Below, piece by piece: positions 20,011-30,438 of a stretch of 64,000 nucleotides of DNA. How positions within the stretch are numbered: position 1 is the stretch's first letter; each line of letters opens with the position of its first letter. This DNA is from an uncultured Clostridium sp. (GTDB taxonomy: Bacteria > Bacillota_I > Bacilli_A > RF39 > UBA660), in assembly GCA_947427095.1 (NCBI GenBank), contig CANEGO010000004.1, positions 62,001-126,000 of the forward strand. Reading direction: 5' to 3'. The notes below the pieces were generated by a model that worked only from the letters and a program-made list of their open reading frames with translations, searched no databases and was not told the DNA's origin. Made by a program: the position numbers and the translations under genes.

Positions 20011-20700
20011 CTACTTCTCTTTCTTTTGTTTTAATTTTCGCGTATCAACTTCATCAAAGTTTCCTTCAATTGAAAAATATATCATATAAGTTACGAATAT
20101 TTCCATAGATGTCATTAATAATAATTCTGGATGCGTTGATTGAATTAACATTACCACTATACCACCAGCAATATATATAAATAATGGTGAATATTTTTTC
20201 ACATCAAATTTTTTAGAATTTTTAAACATACTAAATATTCCTATAAGAGTTAATATTTCAGATAAAACATATATCATTTTAGCAGCCATTCCATATGAAT
20301 ATACTTTTCCATTAGTATTAACATAGTTTAATGGTAAAATAAATATTAATGCTGTAAAAACTATAAATAAAGCTATCACTATCTTTTTCAACTTAACATA
20401 ATTTCTATTATTATCTAAATTATATGATATTACGAAAATATATAAAGTAAATAATAATATCCATATAAGTAGATAAACCAAATAAATTCTAGAAACAATA
20501 TAATTTATTACTGGCATGGTTTGATAATTTAAAACCGTATAAAAACATGCAAATCCAATTATTATTCCAATAAAATTAGTAAAAACCAAAGATTTAAAAA
20601 TACGATGTTTTAATGTATCATTTGTTTTTCTTTTACAATTGAATAAAAGCATTATACTATAAAACGCACTTAATATACAAAAATATAAATTACTTATCAT
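20011..20700 (-). CDS. Multi-TM protein resembling the sensor half of membrane histidine kinases, with no kinase domain
   Basis: About 7 hydrophobic segments, ends SMEIFVTYMIYFSIEGNFDEV... Confidence 0.5.
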   Translation of the reverse strand: MISNLYFCILSAFYSIMLLFNCKRKTNDTLKHRIFKSLVFTNFIGIIIGFACFYTVLNYQTMPVINYIVSRIYLVYLLIWILLFTLYIFVISYNLDNNRNYVKLKKIVIALFIVFTALIFILPLNYVNTNGKVYSYGMAAKMIYVLSEILTLIGIFSMFKNSKKFDVKKYSPLFIYIAGGIVVMLIQSTHPELLLMTSMEIFVTYMIYFSIEGNFDEVDTRKLKQKKEK

Positions 20701-20738
20701 AAAAAGCCTCCTACATTTTTATTGTAACATAATAATAT

Positions 20739-22754
20739 TTAAATATTTAAATTTTTTATAGGATCTTTACACTTTTCTTTTGATTGTGAATCATCACTAA
20801 ATTTGTTAACATTTGTAATTTTATAACAAATACTTTTTCTTTTTTCTTCCTTAATGCCTTCTTTTTCTTCTTTTTCAGTCACTATTTTTCTTGCGTTATC
20901 CAAAATAATATCATCATCAATGTTTGTGCTGTTCTCTATTTCACATATATAATCATATTTTAAATCAGATGAGTTTTTTATTTTGCAACTAATTCCCTCG
21001 TGCATTGAGTTCAATAAATCTACAATTTCAATTGCCTTAAAATCTTTTTTACCAATTTTAGTAAGAGGAATTTGATCTACTATAATAACATCAAAAATAT
21101 TATTTCTTTCATTCATATTATCAGAAACAATATTTTTAACCAATTCTTCAACTATGGCTTCATCAGAATTTTCAGTATTATTCAAAGAAACATAAGCTTT
21201 TGGCACTTCCCCTTTTGCATGAAAAGGGTCTTTCATTGGAACAATAACACAATCTTTTATAATGTCTAATGTTTCTACCATATCTTCTATTGCTGGACTA
21301 GCAATTTTATAACCATTATACATAGTTATCATTTTTCTCATTCTTCCTATAATATCTAATTCACCATTTTCATCTAGAAAACCAACATCACCAGTACGAT
21401 AATATATATTCCCATCAGTATCTTTATACAAAACTTTCTTAGTTTCTTCTTCCATATTATAATATCCTGACATAACAGTAGGGCCGCTTATCACAACTTC
21501 TCCTATTTCTCCAACCGGTAATATTTCTTTAGTATCTAAATCTATTATACTTATATTTACATGGTTAAATGGTTTTCCTACTTTCTTTTTATCGCATCCT
21601 TCAAAAATGGTACAAGTTGCAGCCGCAGAAGTTTCAGAGCTACCATAACCAGTATCAATTTTAACTTTTTCCTTTTTTAAAGGTTGCCTTTGACTAAAAA
21701 AATCATTTAATTCATCAAGTACTTTAGGCACAACCTTTTGTCCACCTACTATAATTATATCAATAAATGATAAATCAGTTTTTTTACCTGTTTCCAACTC
21801 CCTTTTTTCAATGTTAATTTTAAACTCCTCTAAAAAAGATGGCACAGTAAAGATAATATTAGGATTTTTATCACATATATCTCTTATAAAGGTTTCTACT
21901 GAGTATAAAGGTTCTAACTCAACCGGAATTCCAAGTGTTATAGGTACATTTAAATTATCTAAAAATCCAAACGCTGTGTACATTGAAATATTGCCTAAAA
22001 TTTTAGTATCATATTTTAAAATTTTAGTAAGTTCTTCAGTTTCCATATGATATTGAGCTAAAGCAACACCATTTTTATTAGTTAATTCAACTCCTTTAGG
22101 AACACCAGTGGTACCCCCAGTATGAACAATTAAAGCAATATCATCGCTTAAACCTTCAAAATTCATTTCATATTTACCAAATATATTTTTTAAGTTTTTG
22201 CCTTTATTAAAAAAATCGTTCCACATAATAAAATTTGAAGTTGAAAGTGCTTCTTTAACGTCCAATCTTAGCTCTTTTGATTTTTTTACTAATTCTTTAT
22301 TTCTTAGACTTTTTAATTGTACTCCAAATGGAATTGAATTAGAATAAGGTGCAATTATACATTTAATCTTCTTATCACTTAATTCATTTAATGCATTACT
22401 TAAATTTTTACAATTAACATCAGAACAAACAACAACTCCTCCATCAATTTCTTCAAGATAGTTTTTTATATCTCTTGATGACGACAACGGATGTATTGGA
22501 TTTACTATAGCTCCAATCATATTAAGAGCATAATAGGAATACAAAAATTCAGGAGTATTTATAGGCATAAGTGTAACTATATCACCTTTTTTTATTCCTA
22601 ATTCTTTAAAAGAATTTGCAGTTATTGTAACGTTTCTAAAAAATTCATCATATGTTATATTTTTTTCCATATAATAAAATACAGTTTTATTAAGATGATT
22701 TTTATGTTGATTATATATATTTTCTATTATAGATATAGCAGGAATATTACTCAT
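20739..22754 (-). CDS. AMP-dependent synthetase/ligase (acyl-CoA synthetase-like) with about 90-aa C-terminal extension
   Basis: LIVHTGGTTGVPKGVELTN, DTGYGSSETSAAATC, YYRTGDVGFLDENGELDIIGRMRKMI, PLTKIGKKDFKAIE. Confidence 0.9.
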   Translation of the reverse strand: MSNIPAISIIENIYNQHKNHLNKTVFYYMEKNITYDEFFRNVTITANSFKELGIKKGDIVTLMPINTPEFLYSYYALNMIGAIVNPIHPLSSSRDIKNYLEEIDGGVVVCSDVNCKNLSNALNELSDKKIKCIIAPYSNSIPFGVQLKSLRNKELVKKSKELRLDVKEALSTSNFIMWNDFFNKGKNLKNIFGKYEMNFEGLSDDIALIVHTGGTTGVPKGVELTNKNGVALAQYHMETEELTKILKYDTKILGNISMYTAFGFLDNLNVPITLGIPVELEPLYSVETFIRDICDKNPNIIFTVPSFLEEFKINIEKRELETGKKTDLSFIDIIIVGGQKVVPKVLDELNDFFSQRQPLKKEKVKIDTGYGSSETSAAATCTIFEGCDKKKVGKPFNHVNISIIDLDTKEILPVGEIGEVVISGPTVMSGYYNMEEETKKVLYKDTDGNIYYRTGDVGFLDENGELDIIGRMRKMITMYNGYKIASPAIEDMVETLDIIKDCVIVPMKDPFHAKGEVPKAYVSLNNTENSDEAIVEELVKNIVSDNMNERNNIFDVIIVDQIPLTKIGKKDFKAIEIVDLLNSMHEGISCKIKNSSDLKYDYICEIENSTNIDDDIILDNARKIVTEKEEKEGIKEEKRKSICYKITNVNKFSDDSQSKEKCKDPIKNLNI

Positions 22755-22782
22755 CTTTATTTCTCCTCCTTATTTTTTAAAG

Positions 22783-22902
22783 AAAAAAGTGTCTTGTTTG
22801 CAAACAAGACACTTAAGAATTGCTTGCACAAATGTTTCTGTACAAGCAAACATTAACAAAAATTACGAAGTATATACTACTCATATTCTTTCTTTTTGTC
22901 AA
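22783..22902 (-). promoter_or_regulatory. Promoter and transcription-attenuator leader C ahead of the AMP-ligase operon
   Basis: TTGACA 22897-22902 -N17- TAGTAT 22874-22879; hairpin 1 22820-22849; perfect 26-bp terminator palindrome 22788-22813 followed by T6; ATG at 22754. Confidence 0.7.
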
Positions 22903-22943
22903 GTTTTGCTAGCAAATGTTATTTTTTTATTATTTTAAAGTTA

Positions 22944-24959
<2,016 letters not shown>

Positions 24960-25275
24960 TTATTTCTAGAAAACTAGGGTAATTCTTATATAAATTGAGC
25001 TTTTTGGTGGTTTCAAAACTATTAACACATTGATACAGTTTTGCCATTTTTGTAAAAAATAAACGTTATACCTAATTTTATTTATCAATATAATTATCTA
25101 AATATTTAATACTACTCTATTAATATCTTTATTTATGAAATGGCTACTTTATTTAATCTTTAATGCTCTTTATCTAACTTAATACATCGTTTATACTTTA
25201 ATTTTTTTCGTATTATCTCTTTATTATGAGACAAAATAATGACATATTGAGAACATCTAATTCGCTAGTTGTTAA

Positions 25276-26181
25276 TTAATGACAGCTTTTTATAATTGTA
25301 TTTACCTTATTTATAAGTAGTTGACAAATTTCCTCATCACTAACTAAAGTAATAGAAAAAGTCTTATATCCAATTCTATTTATACTAGCACCGCAATGAT
25401 ATAAATATTTATTATCTATTATAAAATATCTATCATGATATGTATTATTATATATAACATTTAAATTATGATACTGTTTATTATATTTTAAGATATCTTG
25501 TTTTGTTAATAAGTTATTTTCTCTTGTTATAATTATTACTTCTGTATTTAATCTCTTAACAATATCTAACAAAGTATTATCAGCATAGGAATCAATTATG
25601 ATTAATCTATTTTTAGACTTGTTTAATATTTCTTGTATTTTAGAATAGGCATCAAATATTTGACCATTAAAATATATATCATTAACTCTCTTCTTTTCTT
25701 CAAATTTCAAAAACGATTCTTGTAATAATTTTATATCTTCTGTATTTTTTATTACTTGATTATTGATATATTTTTGTTCTAATAAATCATTTCCAATATA
25801 ATGCCTCATAATTACAAAGGCGTCCATAATTGATATACTTACATTTGTTGCAGTCCTTGATTTTATGATGGTTGCTAACATTGCAACTCCCTGTTCAGTA
25901 AAAACTCTAATATTATATCTTCGTCCACCATGATTATTATTTTTTGAACTTGAGGTCAAATATTTTGACCTCAAGTTATAATATTCATCATCGGTTAAAA
26001 TCCAAGAAAATCTCTCCGGAAATTTTTCTATATTATTTCTTACAGCTTGATTTATCTCTTTCGTACCATTTTTACATTCGTAAAGTCGGGCTAAATCACT
26101 ATCTAACATCACTTGTTTTCCTCTTATTTCGTATATTAAATCCTCAATTTTATTATTCTTCTTTATCATTAATTCATTCAT
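25276..26181 (-). CDS. ORF6N-domain protein with C-terminal PLD-like nuclease-type segment
   Basis: RGKQVMLDSDLARLYECKNGTKEINQAVRNNIEKFPERFSW ... VFTEQGVAMLATII; C-term HDRYFIIDNKYLYHCGASINRIG. Confidence 0.75.
   Translation of the reverse strand: MNELMIKKNNKIEDLIYEIRGKQVMLDSDLARLYECKNGTKEINQAVRNNIEKFPERFSWILTDDEYYNLRSKYLTSSSKNNNHGGRRYNIRVFTEQGVAMLATIIKSRTATNVSISIMDAFVIMRHYIGNDLLEQKYINNQVIKNTEDIKLLQESFLKFEEKKRVNDIYFNGQIFDAYSKIQEILNKSKNRLIIIDSYADNTLLDIVKRLNTEVIIITRENNLLTKQDILKYNKQYHNLNVIYNNTYHDRYFIIDNKYLYHCGASINRIGYKTFSITLVSDEEICQLLINKVNTIIKSCH
25947..25977. repeat. Perfect inverted repeat inside the ORF6N CDS
   Basis: AACTTGAGGTCAAA-TAT-TTTGACCTCAAGTT (14-bp arms, 3-nt loop). Confidence 0.95.
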
Positions 26182-26283
26182 CTTTTCCCACCTTTTTTAT
26201 AATTAAATACATAATTTTATAATGAATTTATCACTCGTCATTAGATATATTGAGATTTTTATTTTACTTTTCTTTTTTAAAAA

Positions 26284-26302
26284 AAATCGGAAACTCCGAT
26301 TT
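26284..26302. terminator. recA terminator
   Basis: AAATCGG-AAACT-CCGATTT with A/T tracts. Confidence 0.75.
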
Positions 26303-26307
26303 CTTTA

Positions 26308-27324
26308 CTAAGCTTTTTTTCTATCTATTTTTAATATTCCGTGGCTTTCACGTACCTTATTTTCGATTTCTTCTTTTATCTTTGGATTGTCTTTTAAAAA
26401 TTGTTTAGCATTCTCTTTACCTTGTCCGATCTTTTCACCTTTATAAGCATACCAAGCACCACTTTTATCAACAATTCCAATCTCTGATGCTAAATCAAGA
26501 ATCTCAGCTTCTCTTGAGACACCAACACCATACATTATTTCAACTGGAGCAGTTTTGAATGGTGGTGCCACTTTATTTTTAACAACCTTAACATTTGTCT
26601 TATTACCAATTACATTATCTCCGTTTTTAATTTGTTCGCCACGTCTTACGTCTAACCTTATTGTAGAGTAAAACTTAAGAGCCCTTCCTCCTGGTGTTGT
26701 TTCTGGATTACCAAACAAAACTCCAACCTTTTCTCTTAATTGATTAATAAATATCGCTATTGTATTGGTTTTGTTAATCGTACCAGATAATTTTCTTAAC
26801 GCTTGGCTCATTAAACGAGCTTGAAGACCAACGTGAGAATCTCCCATCTCACCTTCTATTTCAGCTTGTGGAACCAAGGCCGCAACAGAATCTATTACAA
26901 CTATGTTTATCGCTTCACTTTTAACTAGTGCATCACATATTTCTAAAGCTTGCTCACCAGTATCAGGCTGTGATAACAATAAATCATTTATGTTGACACC
27001 AAGATTTTTTGCATATACTGGATCAAGAGCATGTTCTGCATCAATAAAAGCTGCTTTTCCACCTGCTTTTTGTACTTCTGCTATTGCATGAAGTGCAAAA
27101 GTGGTTTTACCAGAAGATTCTGGGCCATATATTTCTATAATTCTTCCCTTAGGATACCCACCAACACCTAACGCTATATCTAAGGTTAAAGACCCGCTTG
27201 ATACAACATCTATTTCATTATGGGTTTCTTCCCCTAATTTCATTATTGAACCTTTTCCGAATTGTTTTTCTATGTCAGCAAGAACTTGTTCTAAAGTCTT
27301 GTCTTGTTCTACTTTTTTTGCCAT
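26308..27324 (-). CDS. recA: Recombinase RecA
   Basis: [72 protein letters not shown]. Confidence 0.99.
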   Translation of the reverse strand: MAKKVEQDKTLEQVLADIEKQFGKGSIMKLGEETHNEIDVVSSGSLTLDIALGVGGYPKGRIIEIYGPESSGKTTFALHAIAEVQKAGGKAAFIDAEHALDPVYAKNLGVNINDLLLSQPDTGEQALEICDALVKSEAINIVVIDSVAALVPQAEIEGEMGDSHVGLQARLMSQALRKLSGTINKTNTIAIFINQLREKVGVLFGNPETTPGGRALKFYSTIRLDVRRGEQIKNGDNVIGNKTNVKVVKNKVAPPFKTAPVEIMYGVGVSREAEILDLASEIGIVDKSGAWYAYKGEKIGQGKENAKQFLKDNPKIKEEIENKVRESHGILKIDRKKA

Positions 27325-27392
27325 TTATATCCTCCAATCATGTAGTACAACAACATTATAAATGATTAAAAAATAAAAATCAAGTGTTTTTT

Positions 27393-27406
27393 CGAACAAA
27401 TGTTTG
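27393..27406. promoter_or_regulatory. LexA/DinR-type SOS box upstream of recA
   Basis: CGAACAAATGTTTG matches Gram-positive CGAACRNRYGTTYG; upstream of TTGATT-N17-TATAAT for recA. Confidence 0.8.
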
Positions 27407-27436
27407 AACACTGCAAAATATTGTTTACAAAAAACA

Positions 27437-27467
27437 AAAAATTCCCTATCAAAAAAGGAATTTTTTT
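27437..27467. terminator. pgsA terminator
   Basis: AAAATTCC...GGAATTTTTTT hairpin. Confidence 0.65.
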
Positions 27468-27483
27468 ATTCTTAACTAATCTA

Positions 27484-28095
27484 TTACTTTTTTTCCTGTT
27501 TTTCTGTTTTATCAAAAATCAAATCCTTATTCATAACATAATACTGAACTCCAGATATAATAGAAAATATAGTAGCCAGAACTAATAAGAAATTAGCTAC
27601 ATCAAAATTAAATAATTCAAATGGTAAATTATAACAAAGAGTTAATACTATTCCAAACATTAAGAACGTTGTCTTAATCTTGCCAGACTTAATTGCAGCC
27701 ACAACTTTTCCTTTGCTGCCAGCAATCATTTTTATTGTATCAACAACCGTATCTCTAAATATAATGATAACGGTTATTATGGGAGCTACAAAACCTTGAG
27801 CACTTAGTATTATAAGAGTTGAGTTAACAAGCATTTTATCCGCAATAGCGTCAACCATTTTTCCAAAATCAGTTACCATGTTATACTTTCTTGCTATGTA
27901 ACCATCTAGAAAGTCGGTAATTGACGCAACAGCGAAAATTCCCGCCACAATAAAATACTTAATATCAACCGTTATCGTTCCAATTAAAATCTTTGGAAAC
28001 TCAATATTTACCATATAAAAAGGAAAAAGTAACACGGCAATTAAAACCACCGTCAAAAATATTCTAACCATCGTTAATTTATTTGCTAAATTCAT
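27484..28095 (-). CDS. pgsA: CDP-diacylglycerol-glycerol-3-phosphate 3-phosphatidyltransferase
   Basis: DFLDGYIARKYNMVTDFGKMVDAIADKML (DGx2ARx8Gx3Dx3D CDP-alcohol motif). Confidence 0.93.
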   Translation of the reverse strand: MNLANKLTMVRIFLTVVLIAVLLFPFYMVNIEFPKILIGTITVDIKYFIVAGIFAVASITDFLDGYIARKYNMVTDFGKMVDAIADKMLVNSTLIILSAQGFVAPIITVIIIFRDTVVDTIKMIAGSKGKVVAAIKSGKIKTTFLMFGIVLTLCYNLPFELFNFDVANFLLVLATIFSIISGVQYYVMNKDLIFDKTEKQEKK

Positions 28096-28106
28096 AATTC
28101 CACCCC

Positions 28107-28586
28107 TTAATTTTCTAAATATGTTATGTTATTTTCTGGTTTATCTTCTGGACTTAAATATTCTGTTATAACAATGTAACTAATTAAAAACAATAAAAGT
28201 AAAATAATTAGTGATACAATAACAGGAACAATCTTCGAGTTTTTTTTCTCAGTTATTGTATAAGGAGAAACTATTTTCTTTTCTAACTTTTGCTCTTTTT
28301 GTTTTTCCCTTGATGCCTTTTCTATTTCAGCAATTGGAATTTTTGAAGTTTCTTCAAAGAAAAATTCATTAAACTCATCCATCACTCTTTCTTCATCAAG
28401 ACCCAAATATTTAGCATAATCCCTAATGAAGCACTTTAAGTAAAACACATCTTTAAACACCTTTAAATTTCCTGCTTCTATGTTTTCAATTTGAGACACT
28501 CTTAGGTTAAGGTCCTCAGCCGCTTCTTCTACGCTTACTCCGTGTTCTTCTCTGGCTTGTTTTAACTCTTCACCAATTTCTTTCAA
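28107..28586 (-). CDS. RodZ-like HTH membrane protein
   Basis: LKEIGEELKQAREEHGVSVEEAAEDLNLRVSQIENIEAGN plus TM helix; start revised to TTG at 28586 behind AAAGGAG because the ORF-track start lies inside rnpB. Confidence 0.8.
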   Translation of the reverse strand: MKEIGEELKQAREEHGVSVEEAAEDLNLRVSQIENIEAGNLKVFKDVFYLKCFIRDYAKYLGLDEERVMDEFNEFFFEETSKIPIAEIEKASREKQKEQKLEKKIVSPYTITEKKNSKIVPVIVSLIILLLLFLISYIVITEYLSPEDKPENNITYLEN

Positions 28587-28620
28587 AGTGTTCACTCCTT
28601 TATTATAAATAATTATTTTA

Positions 28621-28960
28621 ATAAGCCACGTTCTGTACCATATACATGGTCGCAAACATTTATCTATGCAATTTATGCATCCTTTACTCCGTTCATTTTC
28701 TTCATAAAGGTTCCCCTACCAAATTTGGGTTTCTCACTCATGGGGTTTACCCGTTCCACCAGGTTCGTTTCCAAACCAAATCGTCACTATGGCACTTTAT
28801 GCCTAACATAACCATATCAAAAAGACTATAGGTTACTTCGACGCCGTTAGGTTTTACCTACCAAAGGTTATTTATTCCCTTTGCATGAACACTACGTCCA
28901 ATTTCAGGAACGTGTGAGCGTGGACTTTCCTCTACCAATTAAAACTAGCAGCGTTTGCGT
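28621..28960 (-). ncRNA. rnpB: RNase P RNA
   Basis: Minus strand has GAGGAAAGTCCACGCTC near the 5' end and ACAGAACGTGGCTTAT at the 3' end, plus internal conserved segments. Confidence 0.93.
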
Positions 28961-28968
28961 AAAAATAA

Positions 28969-29292
28969 TTATTCATCTTTATCATATATATATTTTTCCA
29001 GTTGTGATAAACGTCTTAATATATCTACGTTGGTAATTTCTTTTTCACTTTTCTTTACGATGTCAATATTAGCTTTTAAATTTCTAAGCTCATGCTTTAA
29101 ATTTAAGTTTTCATTAGAAAGTTCCTTATTTTCGTTTTTTAGCTCTCTAATTATATTAACAAACTCAGCGTAATCTTTGATAATTTGATCTAAGTATTTG
29201 TCTACTTCTTGGAGCCTATATCCACGGGTATCAATCTTAAAATCCTTTTCAAAGATATCTTGTGGCGTTAAAACAATTCTTCCACCAAACAT
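28969..29292 (-). CDS. gpsB: GpsB/DivIVA-family cell-cycle protein
   Basis: LTPQDIFEKDFKIDTRGYRLQEVDKYLDQIIKDYAEF; start set at MFGGRI behind an RBS. Confidence 0.88.
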   Translation of the reverse strand: MFGGRIVLTPQDIFEKDFKIDTRGYRLQEVDKYLDQIIKDYAEFVNIIRELKNENKELSNENLNLKHELRNLKANIDIVKKSEKEITNVDILRRLSQLEKYIYDKDE

Positions 29293-29372
29293 ATTTACCA
29301 CCTCTGTAATAAACATTATCGCAAGTTTTTAAGAGTTTGTCAATTTACATGTTACTTACCTTTAGTTAACGT

Positions 29373-29651
29373 TCAATCTTTTTTTCTGATTTTTCCAAAG
29401 TATTTCACAAGATCATAGGATGATACCGAAAAACTAAAAGTTACAAAGCCCACGAAAAAACTTTCAAAACTTATTCCAAAAAAGCAAAAGTTTATTAGGA
29501 TACTAGAAAACAAAAGAATCCAAACAATGTATTTACTTTGAACATGAAAAGTCATTTTTATGGTATTTCCTAAAATATTTAGTACTATCCATACACAGAA
29601 AATATGTGGTAACAAAATATATAATTCTTTTATCTTTTCCAAATATATCAC
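29373..29651 (-). CDS. Small membrane protein
   Basis: ORF with three hydrophobic segments. Confidence 0.45.
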   Translation of the reverse strand: MIYLEKIKELYILLPHIFCVWIVLNILGNTIKMTFHVQSKYIVWILLFSSILINFCFFGISFESFFVGFVTFSFSVSSYDLVKYFGKIRKKD

Positions 29652-29859
29652 CTAATTAATCGTATGTATAACAACTAGGCTTTCCTCTAAATTCGTTATT
29701 TCTTCTATTATTTCGTCAAAAACTACAAGCATTAAAGTTTTATAAACCATAGTTATCCTCCTTTTTTATAAAAATAACACAAAAATAACAATTATTAGTA
29801 TTTTCGACAATTCTTTTCAAAATATATAACAAAATTATAGCTTTTGTAGTATAATTGAC

Positions 29860-30438
29860 ATGGTGAGAATAATGAAAATTAACTATTCCCGGATAAAAGA
29901 AAGCCATGCTAACCGTGGTTTAGGACTCGAAAGCGACATAAATTTAGCTAATGAATATTATAGAATTAATGATATAGCCTATGTTTATAAAAAACCGACA
30001 CCAATAAAATTGGTTAATGTTGACTATAAATTAGGAAAAATAAAAGAAGCTTATTTCGAAACACCATCGACCACCGACTATAATGGCATATATAAAGGTA
30101 AATACATTGATTTTGAAGCTAAGGAAACAAGTAGTAAAACATCCTTCTCATTATCAAATATACATAAACATCAAATTGAACATTTAATAAATGTTAAAAG
30201 TCATGGGGCCATATCTTTTTTAATAGTAAGATTCGTACATTTAAACGAAACATATTTTTTAAGTACTAAGCATCTCGAACAATTTATTAAAAATTATGAA
30301 AGAAAATCTATTCCGCTTAGCTTTTTTAAAGAATATGGTAAAATAATTAAAATTAAGTATTCACCTAGAATAGACTATCTTGAGGTAATAAATAATTTAT
30401 ATTTTGGAGGTAATTATCATGATGAAGAAAAGGACTAA
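29860..30438 (+). CDS. recU: Holliday junction resolvase RecU
   Basis: ANRGLGLESDINLANEYY ... STTDYNGIYKGKYIDFEAKET. Confidence 0.93.
   Translation: MVRIMKINYSRIKESHANRGLGLESDINLANEYYRINDIAYVYKKPTPIKLVNVDYKLGKIKEAYFETPSTTDYNGIYKGKYIDFEAKETSSKTSFSLSNIHKHQIEHLINVKSHGAISFLIVRFVHLNETYFLSTKHLEQFIKNYERKSIPLSFFKEYGKIIKIKYSPRIDYLEVINNLYFGGNYHDEEKD

Noticed and set aside
22783-22813. Palindrome at 22788-22813 as simply the ligA terminator
   Set aside because: A good promoter (TTGACA-N17-TAGTAT) lies between ligA and the hairpin, and no space for one is left between the hairpin and the next start codon, so it behaves as an attenuator.
25000-25270. AT-rich intergenic region with GTTTC.AAAACTATTAACACATTGATACAGTTTTGCC, considered as a tracrRNA/CRISPR relic or decayed CDS
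   Set aside because: No repeat-spacer periodicity, no cas genes in the window, and translated frames are full of stops.
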